Shown piece after piece: positions 7,093 to 13,149 of a stretch of 14,598 nucleotides of DNA. The notes beneath the pieces are model-generated. The model saw only the letters and a program-made list of their open reading frames with translations. It did no database searches and was not told the origin of the DNA. Both the position numbers and the translations under genes were made by a program. Within the stretch, counting starts at the first letter, position 1. Each line of letters starts with the position of its first letter. This DNA is from an uncultured Eubacteriales bacterium (GTDB lineage: Bacteria > Bacillota > Clostridia > Oscillospirales > Oscillospiraceae). The DNA lies in NCBI GenBank assembly GCA_900549885.1, contig URQA01000057.1, forward strand, positions 1 through 14,598, in the 5' to 3' direction.

Positions 7093-7123
7093 AAGGGTCT
7101 GGACGTTTGTCCAGGCCCTTTCC
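7093..7123 (+). terminator. terminator after the Cof-type phosphatase
   Basis: AAGGGTCTGGAC (7093-7104) pairs with GTCCAGGCCCTT (7109-7120), 12 bp with one G-U pair, around a 4-base loop. The tail is short (TTTCCC), so termination may be incomplete. The stretch from here to the queT promoter (about 7124-7233) contains no gene that I can support. Confidence 0.6.
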
Positions 7124-7233
7124 CGTGATCAGAATGGGCTGCCCCCTGGGTGTAAGCCTGCCGCTCCGATGGCATTCGGCTCAGCTTCCCACACCGAAAA
7201 TCCCGTGGCAAGAATATCATCTGAAAAATGTCG

Positions 7234-7262
7234 TTTACAACCCTAAGGGGCCGTGATATAAT
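7234..7262 (+). promoter_or_regulatory. strong sigma-A promoter for queT
   Basis: TTTACA (7234-7239) and TATAAT (7257-7262) are 17 bases apart and TGA precedes the -10 (extended -10). Transcription should start near 7269, exactly at the first leader hairpin. Confidence 0.8.
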
Positions 7263-7268
7263 ACCTCC

Positions 7269-7400
7269 CGACCGGGCTCCAACCCGGTCCAACCGGCGGG
7301 CAGACAGCCGCGGACAGCTATGGCGTGACGCTGTCCGGTAGGAACGCCCGCCGCTGTGCCCTGCGCCGGCACTCTAAAGATCAAAATTGGAGGTTTTTTT
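7269..7400 (+). promoter_or_regulatory. structured queT leader, candidate translational riboswitch
   Basis: The leader of about 130 bases has three clear helices. Hairpin A is GACCGGG (7270-7276) with CCCGGTC (7283-7289). Helix B is CGGCGGGC (7294-7301) with GCCCGCCG (7346-7353) and encloses hairpin C, CGGACAGC (7311-7318) with GCTGTCCG (7330-7337). The loop of hairpin A, CTCCAA (7277-7282), is the exact complement of TTGGAG (7387-7392) in the ribosome-binding site of queT, so a long-range pairing could hide the site. Genes of the QueT family are known to be preceded by preQ1 riboswitches, including a class III found in Ruminococcaceae. I could not match this leader to a known preQ1 consensus from memory, so the ligand is inferred. 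Confidence 0.55.
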
Positions 7401-7922
7401 ATGCGCAAATTTACCGTCCGCGACCTGACCTTTGCCGCCGCCGTGGCGGCCCTGTACGCCGTGCTGGGCTATTTCGGGGACATCTTCGGTCTGACCTTCG
7501 GCGCCGTCCAGTTCCGCTTTGCCGAGGCCCTCACCGTGCTGCCCTTCCTGTTCCCTGCCGCCGCACCGGGTCTTGCCATAGGCTGCCTCATCGTCAACCT
7601 GGCCTCCCCGGTGGGACCGCTGGACATCGTGTTCGGCACCCTGGCCACCGCCGTCGCCGCCTGGCTGACCATGAAAATGCCCCGGTGGTATCTGGCCGCC
7701 CTTCCCCCCATCCTGGTGAACCTGATCATCCTCCCGCCCATCTGGGCCTGGACCTATGTGGGGGCGGTCAACGGCGCATTCTGGGCAAACTGGGCCTGGA
7801 ACTGCCTCACCTTTGCCATCGGCGAAGCGGTGGTGTGTTATGTGCTGGGCACCCTGCTGCTCAATGCCCTGCCCCGCATCCCCTACTTCCGTCCCATCCT
7901 GCGCGCCCAGGTCAAGGGGTAA
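7401..7922 (+). CDS. queT: QueT-family transporter (ECF S component, queuosine precursor uptake)
   Basis: This 173-residue, very hydrophobic protein has five to six membrane helices. It matches the QueT family in length and in segments such as RDLTFAAAVAALYAVLGY, FGAVQFRFAEALTVLPFLFP and NLASPVGPLDIVFGTLAT. Members are substrate-binding S components of energy-coupling factor transporters and are thought to import queuine or preQ1, the precursors of the tRNA base queuosine. The ATPase and T components are not in the window and are presumably shared in trans. The ATG at 7401 follows GGAGG and a run of seven T at 7-base spacing; an in-frame ATG at 7356 lies inside the structured leader and is rejected. 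Monocistronic, between its own promoter and terminator, and probably controlled by the leader. Confidence 0.85.
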   Translation: MRKFTVRDLTFAAAVAALYAVLGYFGDIFGLTFGAVQFRFAEALTVLPFLFPAAAPGLAIGCLIVNLASPVGPLDIVFGTLATAVAAWLTMKMPRWYLAALPPILVNLIILPPIWAWTYVGAVNGAFWANWAWNCLTFAIGEAVVCYVLGTLLLNALPRIPYFRPILRAQVKG

Positions 7923-7940
7923 CAGCCGGTTTGCTCCCAC

Positions 7941-7974
7941 CGCCCGAACGGCCGACGGCCGTTCGGGCGCTTTT
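7941..7974 (+). terminator. intrinsic terminator of queT
   Basis: CGCCCGAACGGCC (7941-7953) and GGCCGTTCGGGCG (7957-7969) are a perfect 13-bp inverted repeat with a 3-base centre, followed by CTTTT. Confidence 0.85.
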
Positions 7975-7982
7975 GGCTCAGG

Positions 7983-8011
7983 TTGACACCCCCAGCTATT
8001 TCTGGTAGACT
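7983..8011 (+). promoter_or_regulatory. strong sigma-A promoter for the small membrane protein gene
   Basis: A consensus TTGACA (7983-7988) and TAGACT (8006-8011) are 17 bases apart, with TGG before the -10 (extended -10). Start of transcription near 8018, about 30 bases before the start codon. Confidence 0.75.
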
Positions 8012-8050
8012 TTTCTTGACCTATCCCAACACGAAAAGGAGGTATCCCAC

Positions 8051-8509
8051 ATGGCAAAGACCTGCAAGCTTCTCCTGCTGGGCCTCATCCCGCTGGCGGC
8101 GGGCTACGCGCTGAACTACATCCTGCTCCTGCCCCTTCCTCTCAACAGCTTTCTCATGGCCATCCTGGAGGCGGTCCTCCTGTTCCTGTGGGGATACCTA
8201 GCCTACCGGGTGTCATCTCCGGAGAAGAAGCCCCTGTGGCAGGCGTTCCTGCTGTGCGCCGTGGGGCTGGTGATGCTGGGGCTGGGCCTGTACCAAGTGC
8301 CGGGACAGGGAGCGTATTGGCCTAATTTCCTCGGCATTGCCTGCCAGATGTATTTTCTCCCCTTCCTGACGCTGACAGCTACCCTTTTGGCCCCTCTGTT
8401 CCAGCTGGTAATGCCTGTCCTTGAGATCTGGCCCCACTATATCGCCATTTGGATCGCGATGTTCCTGGTCAGCTGTATCGGCTGCGTCCTCCGGCGGAGG
8501 CGGGGATGA
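8051..8509 (+). CDS. small polytopic membrane protein of unknown function
   Basis: The 152-residue product is almost entirely membrane-embedded. I count about five hydrophobic stretches: roughly residues 6-28, 33-53, 66-83, 93-118 and 129-146. It ends in a positively charged tail CVLRRRRG, which suggests a cytoplasmic C-terminus. I recognise no family, and there are no catalytic motifs or signal-peptidase sites. The ATG follows a full AAGGAGGT at 7 bases. The gene stands alone between a near-consensus promoter and a strong terminator. The real-gene call rests on the good translation signals, the membrane pattern and the isolated transcription unit. A transporter subunit or membrane-stress protein would be possible, but nothing in the sequence decides this. 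Confidence 0.75.
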   Translation: MAKTCKLLLLGLIPLAAGYALNYILLLPLPLNSFLMAILEAVLLFLWGYLAYRVSSPEKKPLWQAFLLCAVGLVMLGLGLYQVPGQGAYWPNFLGIACQMYFLPFLTLTATLLAPLFQLVMPVLEIWPHYIAIWIAMFLVSCIGCVLRRRRG

Positions 8510-8548
8510 CCAGTTCGCTACCGGGCAGAAAACGATATGTGATATTCC

Positions 8549-8588
8549 AAAAGGCGGCGCTTTTCGAAACGAAAAACGCCGCCTTTTT
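8549..8588 (+). terminator. bidirectional terminator between convergent genes
   Basis: AAGGCGGCG (8551-8559) pairs with CGCCGCCTT (8577-8585), and an inner stem TTTTCG/CGAAAA caps it with an AAA loop. TTTTT follows on the plus strand, and TTTT follows on the minus strand, so it can end both the small membrane protein transcript and the minus-strand molybdoenzyme operon that stops at 8599. Confidence 0.88.
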
Positions 8589-8598
8589 CAGCGGTCTG

Positions 8599-9411
8599 TC
8601 ATGCCTTGTCCAGGGGCACGTCCCCTAGGTTGGGGCACTGGGCGGTGTCCAGGCCGTCGAAGGTCTTGGGCCGGTAGCCATCCGCCCGGATGGTGACGCT
8701 GGCGGTGGTCTCCGGCAGGTCCTTGAACCAGAAGTCGCCGAAGTCGTCGCTGACCGTCTCGTACACCGTCCCGTCGGCCAGGGTGAGGGTGACAGCGGCG
8801 CCGATGACCACCTCTTCCTCCTCCGGGTCGTACACCAGGCCGCCCACGAAGCAGCCGGGGATGTTCCGGTAGTACACCCGGGGGGAGGTGCCGTACTCCG
8901 GGTGGAGGACCACCGCATCCTTCAGCAGGTCGGCCAGCTCCTCCTCCTCGCCGAACCGGAGGGCGTCGGTGGGGCAGGCCTCCACGCACCGGGGGACCTT
9001 GGCGCCGTTGTCCAGCAGATGGGCGCAGCCGGTGCACTTCTGGGGCAGGGACAGCTCCTCGTTCCAGAAGATGGCCCCGTAGGGGCAGGTGGCGGGGAGG
9101 TCGGCCATGCCGGCGGCCTTCTCCGGGTCGATGATCACCAGGCCGTCCTCCCGGCGGTACACCGCGCCGCCGCCGGCGGCGATGCAGGGGGCGTCCTGAC
9201 AGTGATCACAAAGAGTAGGGATATAGTGTATCTTTACTTTGGGTATCGTCCCCCGGGGGTAGTCGGTGACCTTGCACCAGAACTGGCCCGTGGGGGGCTG
9301 GGGGGCGGCGTAGGGCCGCCAGTCGTTCTCACAGTGCTCATCCTTGCAGGCCAGCTGGCAGTTGTAGCAGCCCGAGCACTTGGCCACGTCGATGACGAAG
9401 ACTTTGGACAT
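8599..9411 (-). CDS. iron-sulfur subunit of transhydroxylase-like molybdoenzyme
   Basis: This 270-residue protein carries electrons or structural [4Fe-4S] clusters for the catalytic subunit encoded just upstream. Cysteines group as Cys12/15/18/22, Cys68/71/76 plus Cys109, and Cys126/129/142/146, twelve in all, enough for three clusters. DmsB/NrfC-type relatives have sixteen; the region here corresponding to their fourth cluster (around IAAGGGAVY) has no ligands. Three clusters is what the small subunit of Pelobacter pyrogallol-phloroglucinol transhydroxylase has. Residues about 190-258 (GCFVGGLVYD to IRADGYRPKTF) look like a Cna-B/carboxypeptidase-regulatory beta-sandwich, again like the third domain of that subunit. 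There is no Tat signal and no membrane anchor, so the complex should be cytoplasmic. The ATG follows GGGAGG, 36 bases after the catalytic-subunit stop, in the same operon. Confidence 0.85.
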   Translation of the reverse strand: MSKVFVIDVAKCSGCYNCQLACKDEHCENDWRPYAAPQPPTGQFWCKVTDYPRGTIPKVKIHYIPTLCDHCQDAPCIAAGGGAVYRREDGLVIIDPEKAAGMADLPATCPYGAIFWNEELSLPQKCTGCAHLLDNGAKVPRCVEACPTDALRFGEEEELADLLKDAVVLHPEYGTSPRVYYRNIPGCFVGGLVYDPEEEEVVIGAAVTLTLADGTVYETVSDDFGDFWFKDLPETTASVTIRADGYRPKTFDGLDTAQCPNLGDVPLDKA

Positions 9412-9447
9412 GGAACTTCCTCCCTCTGATCTGGGGTGATGCGGGGC

Positions 9448-12318
9448 TCACGCCCGCTCCGGCCAGGGATGGCCCTCGAACTGCATGGGCGGGCAGGGGG
9501 CGAAGGGGCGGACCAAATGGGGCTCCACGCTGCCCAGGGGGACGCCGGCCTTGTCCTTCAGGCAGCGCACGCCGTCGGTGGGGTCCTCGTCCTGGGCCGG
9601 GTCGGCCAGCCAACCGGCCAGGCATAGCCCCGCGTCCGGGTGGAGGGGCCGGTGCCACGCCTGGGCGTAGGTGGTGGACCACTCCTTGTATTCCGCGTCG
9701 GTGACCTTCTGGCAGTCCACCAGGAAGCCGGACACCGCCATGCCGGTGGAGTTCTTGCTGGTCATGGAGGTGGGGGTGATGCAGTTGATGCAGCCCCCCC
9801 GGTCCAGCCAGCCGGGGATGATCGGGTCCAGCCGGGCGCCGTGGTCCACGTACACCACCCCGGGGATGAGCCGCTGGGTGACGTAGGCCGCCCCCAGTAC
9901 GATCCCCCGCTCGTTGAACACCTTGACGATGTCGTGGTGTTGGATGCCCCGCTGCGCCGCCGTGTCCGGGTGGATCCACACCGGCTCGTACTGATAGCCG
10001 TCCCAGCCCCGGATCTTCATGGTCTCCACCTCCCGGGTCCAGAGGATGTCGTCGCACTGGGCGTGCATCCGCCAGCGGCCGTGGTTGGACATACACAGCA
10101 GGGGGTATGTCTTGGCCCGGTCAGAGCTGAGCCGCTCGTCGTGGCTCTCGCTCTTCTCGATCCAGTGGGGCACCGGGGGGCGCTCCGGGTCGTCGGGCAT
10201 GTGCTTCTCGATGTCGGTGGACGAGTACTCCAGCAGCCCCGTGGGGGTGGTGAGGGGGTGGCCCTTGGGGTCGGCGTAGAACTCATACATGCCCGCGGGG
10301 ATGTCCTGGGCGTCCGGCTTGCAGGGGACCACGAAGATCTTCCGCCGCTGGAACTCCTCCCAGCTCATATAGTCCTCGCACCCGGAGGCGGCGTAGAAGA
10401 ACCGCACCCGGTCGGCCTCGGTCAGGCCGTTGCCGGTGTAGGCCCGGACGTACTCGGGCCCCAGCTTCTCCGCCACCTTGACGCACACGTCGAAGTCGGT
10501 GAGGGACTCCCCGATGGGGGGACAGCAGGGGTCGGTGAGATACACCGACTGGTACACCCCGGAGGAGAGGTCGTTGCACAGGTCGCTCATCTCGTGCTTG
10601 GTGGCCACGGGGAGGATCAGGTCGGCGAAGTAGCAGTCGTTCTCCAGCCAGGGGTGCTGGGCGATCACCGTCTCGATGGACGGGTCCCGGTAGGCCTCGG
10701 TGAACAGGTTGCCGTTGTTCCAGCAGGTGACGTTGCAGGGGGAGTCGGTCCAGATCATGTGCACCCGGCTCAGCCCCGGCCGGGGGTAGACGATCTTGTC
10801 GAACTGATACTTGTTGGTGGGCTTGCGGTAGTTGTTCTTGTCCGGCTGCTGGCTGGAGGAGAAGCAGTGCAGCCCGTACCACTCCGCGTGGCCGTCTACG
10901 ATGGCCTTGTGCACCAGACACCGGGGGATGAACTGCTTAGGGGCGGGCAGCTTGCGGAAGAGCTCCTGAAGCTCCGGCGCCTTTTCCTTCTGGTAGTCGT
11001 TCAGGTCGTACCGGCGCATGTCGATGTCGTCGGGCAGGTCCCCGTCCACCGCCCGCAGGCAGTCGCAGATCTGGGGCACCTTGGGGGCGAAGTCCCCCTG
11101 ATAGGGCACCGGGAAGTCCCGGGCCCACATGTTCCACTCGATCATCTTGGCCTGGTGGACGCCGGGCCGGCCCAGCCCCTGCATCCCCAGCAGCATCACC
11201 TCCAGCCGGGCGGGCTCGGTGGCGTAGGGGCCGCGGATGTAGCAGCCGCCGTTGCCGTGGAGGATGGAGGTGGTCTTTTTCGCCCAGTGGCGGGCCAGGG
11301 CCTTGATGGTCCAGGGCTTGACGCCGCACTTCTCACTGGCCCACCGGGGGGTCTTGGGCACGCCGTCCTCCCGGCCCAGCACATAGTCGGCGAACTTGTC
11401 GAAGCCGTAGCTGTGGGTGGCGATATAGTCCTTGTCATAGGTGCCCTCGGTGAGCCAGATGTAGGCGATGGCCAGCTGGAGGGCGGCGTCGGTGTTGGGC
11501 AGGATGGGGATCCACTTGTCCGCGTGGACGGCGGCGGCGTAATTCAGATCCGGGCAGATATATACGCACTCGATGCCCAAGTCGGTGAACCAGTAGCACA
11601 GCCGGGAGGGCATATGGGACACCACCCCCAGGGGGGTGGTCTCCGCGTCGCACCCCCAGAACAGGAGCATGTCGCTGTGCTGGGCGATGTCGGGGTAGAG
11701 GTTGGCGGTGGGGGCCATCTCACCCACCGGCTCGCACCCCCACACGTGCTTGGCCCCCCAGTACCACCCCTCCCAGGAGTCCATGTTGCGCATCTGGAGG
11801 GTGTACCCCCCCATGAGGGCCAGTAGCCGGTTGGGACAGCCGTGGCTGGGGGCCACCCGCTTGCCCTCGCCGTGCATGTCGCTCTCGCACAGCACCGCCT
11901 CCGGACCGTAGGTTTCCTTCATCCGCTTGAGCTCATCGGCACAGATCTGGGCGGCCTCGTCCCAGGAGATGCGCACATACTTGCTCTTGCCCCGGTTCTG
12001 GGGGTTTCTCTCCCCCTTGGGGTCCCAGTCCACCCGCTTGAGGGGGTACTTCACCCGGTTGGGGGAGTACACCCGGCTCTTGTACCCCAGCCCCAGGGGG
12101 GTGATGGTCACCCGGTCCGGGGGGGTGAAGGTCTGGCCCCGGGCCTCGATCTTCCAGGGGTTGCAGTGGACGTCGGTATACGCCTTGTCGTAGGCATAGG
12201 GTCGGATGCGGGTGATACGGTTCTGGTTGGAGTCCACCAGGCAGGGCCCCCCGCTCTCGGGACCCATCAGGCTGTAACTGACCAGGGCCTGGGACTCTGG
12301 CTGAAACTTGTTGGACAT
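9448..12318 (-). CDS. molybdopterin catalytic subunit, transhydroxylase-like, copy 1
   Basis: The 956-residue protein belongs to the DMSO-reductase superfamily and most resembles the large subunit of pyrogallol-phloroglucinol transhydroxylase (875 residues in Pelobacter). It lacks both the N-terminal Cys cluster motif and a Tat signal, as that enzyme does. MDSWEGW holds Asp180 and Ser181, aligning with the transhydroxylase Asp174 and molybdenum ligand Ser175. His149 in SDMHGEG aligns with active-site His144. YPLLCMSNHGRWRMHAQ marks the start of the C-terminal molybdopterin-dinucleotide-binding domain, and about 90 residues extend beyond its last conserved stretch. The reaction is probably hydroxyl transfer to, or removal from, a polyhydroxylated aromatic ring; the substrate is unknown. 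The start is ATG 12318 (MSNKFQPES) after AAGGAGG at 6 bases, rather than upstream in-frame codons that lie in the promoter region. The iron-sulfur subunit follows in the operon. Confidence 0.85.
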   Translation of the reverse strand: MSNKFQPESQALVSYSLMGPESGGPCLVDSNQNRITRIRPYAYDKAYTDVHCNPWKIEARGQTFTPPDRVTITPLGLGYKSRVYSPNRVKYPLKRVDWDPKGERNPQNRGKSKYVRISWDEAAQICADELKRMKETYGPEAVLCESDMHGEGKRVAPSHGCPNRLLALMGGYTLQMRNMDSWEGWYWGAKHVWGCEPVGEMAPTANLYPDIAQHSDMLLFWGCDAETTPLGVVSHMPSRLCYWFTDLGIECVYICPDLNYAAAVHADKWIPILPNTDAALQLAIAYIWLTEGTYDKDYIATHSYGFDKFADYVLGREDGVPKTPRWASEKCGVKPWTIKALARHWAKKTTSILHGNGGCYIRGPYATEPARLEVMLLGMQGLGRPGVHQAKMIEWNMWARDFPVPYQGDFAPKVPQICDCLRAVDGDLPDDIDMRRYDLNDYQKEKAPELQELFRKLPAPKQFIPRCLVHKAIVDGHAEWYGLHCFSSSQQPDKNNYRKPTNKYQFDKIVYPRPGLSRVHMIWTDSPCNVTCWNNGNLFTEAYRDPSIETVIAQHPWLENDCYFADLILPVATKHEMSDLCNDLSSGVYQSVYLTDPCCPPIGESLTDFDVCVKVAEKLGPEYVRAYTGNGLTEADRVRFFYAASGCEDYMSWEEFQRRKIFVVPCKPDAQDIPAGMYEFYADPKGHPLTTPTGLLEYSSTDIEKHMPDDPERPPVPHWIEKSESHDERLSSDRAKTYPLLCMSNHGRWRMHAQCDDILWTREVETMKIRGWDGYQYEPVWIHPDTAAQRGIQHHDIVKVFNERGIVLGAAYVTQRLIPGVVYVDHGARLDPIIPGWLDRGGCINCITPTSMTSKNSTGMAVSGFLVDCQKVTDAEYKEWSTTYAQAWHRPLHPDAGLCLAGWLADPAQDEDPTDGVRCLKDKAGVPLGSVEPHLVRPFAPCPPMQFEGHPWPERA

Positions 12319-12370
12319 GCCGCGCCTCCTTGTGCGAACACGGGATGATAGGCCGATTTCTTCTGTCTCT

Positions 12371-12376
12371 ATTGTA
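12371..12376 (-). promoter_or_regulatory. -10 element candidate for the minus-strand molybdoenzyme operon
   Basis: TACAAT on the minus strand lies about 50 bases before the start codon of the catalytic subunit. No recognisable -35 is found 16-18 bases upstream, which suggests dependence on an activator. Upstream, at 12410-12430, the imperfect palindrome AAGGTT-N7-AACCCTT could be its binding site. Confidence 0.4.
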
Positions 12377-12460
12377 CCGGAAAACCCCGGCGAAGGGATA
12401 CAGAAAATCAAGGTTTGGTCACAACCCTTTGCCTGTCACCCGGCGTTGCTTTTGAATTGA

Positions 12461-12490
12461 AACCGAACAAAACCAAACAAAACAACAATC
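12461..12490 (+). repeat. three 10-bp A/C-rich repeats
   Basis: AACCGAACAA, AACCAAACAA and AACAACAATC follow one another directly, an approximate 10-bp tandem repeat. The period equals one helical turn, so the tract may be bent or expose repeated half-sites on one face of the DNA. It sits midway between the two divergent promoters. Confidence 0.5.
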
Positions 12491-12549
12491 TCGGTCTGGC
12501 CGCCCCTGTTTTCTTTCCATTCCATGCAATTTGTTCCGGGGGAAAACGA

Positions 12550-12580
12550 TTGACTTTGGTACCATTCCAAGGTTTAAAAT
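12550..12580 (+). promoter_or_regulatory. promoter candidate for the plus-strand molybdoenzyme operon
   Basis: TTGACT (12550-12555) is a good -35. The -10 is TTTAAA at 17 bases (12573-12578) or TAAAAT at 19 bases (12575-12580). The spacer holds an imperfect inverted repeat ACTTTGG-N8-CCAAGGT, a possible operator lying between -35 and -10. The leader to the first gene is about 60 bases. Confidence 0.5.
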
Positions 12581-12646
12581 ATAGCTGTAAAATCAGCCGT
12601 TTTGGGGCTGTTCCCGGCGGCGGACGGATGGAGGAGGTGCCGGCAT

Positions 12647-13057
12647 TTGGCAGAACAAAACCCTGCGGGCGGGACCGCGCCGGAGCAGGAGGACAAGGTG
12701 AGCCTGGCCCCCCTGGCCAAGGATGGGGAAAAGCTGATGGCCTGCTTGGAGGCAGGCCATATGGTGGGCATCCTGTCCAAGAACGAGGTGCTCTACGCCT
12801 TTGTCTACCAGGGGATGTACCGCTGCTTCATCCACCCGCTGGGGGCGGAGGAGGGCCGGCAGAAGGCCTTCCCCATGGACGAAGAGCACCGGGCGGTCAT
12901 CAAAAATCTGGCCAATCTGGCTGACCAGCTCTTTGAGATCCAGTTCGGCCCGGACATGCACCCCATGGGGGTGATGGTGGCCGCCGAACAGGGTATCATC
13001 GAGTTTTTGGACCTGATCGGCCAGCTCCCGGCGGAGGATCATGATTTTATGGCCTAG
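12647..13057 (+). CDS. small soluble protein of unknown function, first gene of plus operon
   Basis: The 136-residue protein is not recognised. Its N-terminus (MAEQNPAGGTAPEQEDK) looks disordered; a compact alpha/beta domain follows, with segments VGILSKNEVLYAFVYQGMY, IHPLGAEEG and GVMVAAEQGIIEFLDLIG. It is acidic and has no membrane helix, signal peptide or Cys cluster. The start is taken as TTG 12647 because AGGAGGT lies 8 bases upstream; an in-frame ATG at 12602 has no such site and would add an unlikely WRRCRH stretch. It leads the operon that ends in a transhydroxylase-like catalytic subunit, so a role as accessory protein, dedicated chaperone, substrate sensor or small subunit is possible. 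It is too short and unlike TorD/DmsD to be called that chaperone family. Confidence 0.7.
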   Translation: MAEQNPAGGTAPEQEDKVSLAPLAKDGEKLMACLEAGHMVGILSKNEVLYAFVYQGMYRCFIHPLGAEEGRQKAFPMDEEHRAVIKNLANLADQLFEIQFGPDMHPMGVMVAAEQGIIEFLDLIGQLPAEDHDFMA

Positions 13058-13070
13058 CGGGCCGGGGCAG

Positions 13071-13115
13071 CCAAAGGGCCCCCGCCCTTGGTTTTCCCGC
13101 CGGGATCGTCCCGGC
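13071..13115 (+). other. two intercistronic hairpins within the plus operon
   Basis: CCAAAGGGC (13071-13079) pairs with GCCCTTGG (13084-13091), with one bulged A, and is followed by TTTT (13092-13095), a terminator-like shape. Next to it GCCGGGA (13099-13105) and TCCCGGC (13109-13115) form a 7-bp hairpin with a TCG loop. They lie in the 92-base gap between the first two genes and may attenuate transcription or protect a processed downstream mRNA. Confidence 0.55.
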
Positions 13116-13149
13116 AGACAGTGAGCAAACAACATAAGGAGGTATGGAG

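Larger units (their letters stand above)
12319..12646. other. divergent intergenic control region between two molybdoenzyme operons
   Basis: These 328 bases contain no convincing gene. They are clearly more AT-rich than the flanks and hold the promoters of both operons. Other elements are an octamer CAAGGTTT present twice (12409-12416 and 12568-12575), once near each promoter, and a 10-bp-periodic A/C-rich tract at 12461-12490. A shared regulator acting on both operons is a plausible reading; no regulator gene is present in the window. Confidence 0.55.

Noticed and set aside
7149..7196. Imperfect long-range stem (GGTGT...ACACC) upstream of the queT promoter
   Set aside because: Pairing is interrupted and it lies before the predicted start of transcription; nothing else supports an RNA gene.
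9640..11826. Plus-strand open frame of 728 codons opposite the copy 1 catalytic subunit
   Set aside because: Its composition is extreme in Gly, Val, His, Pro and Leu with no recognisable motif. It is the antisense shadow expected from GC-rich third codon positions of a clear molybdoenzyme gene, and no ribosome-binding site precedes it.
8599..12318. Annotation as DMSO reductase, formate dehydrogenase or nitrate reductase
   Set aside because: There is no N-terminal cluster motif, Tat signal or membrane anchor subunit, only three Fe-S clusters in the partner, and Ser in a DSWEG context as metal ligand; all favour the transhydroxylase-like subgroup.
12319..12411. N-terminal extension of the copy 1 catalytic subunit as a possible signal peptide
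   Set aside because: The extension (MIFCIPSPGFSG...) reads through the promoter and ribosome-binding site region, and there is no twin-arginine/hydrophobic signal of the expected form. MSNKF at 12318 has AAGGAGG at correct spacing.
12461..12490. A/C-rich repeat as a CRISPR remnant
   Set aside because: The units are only 10 bp, contiguous and without spacers.
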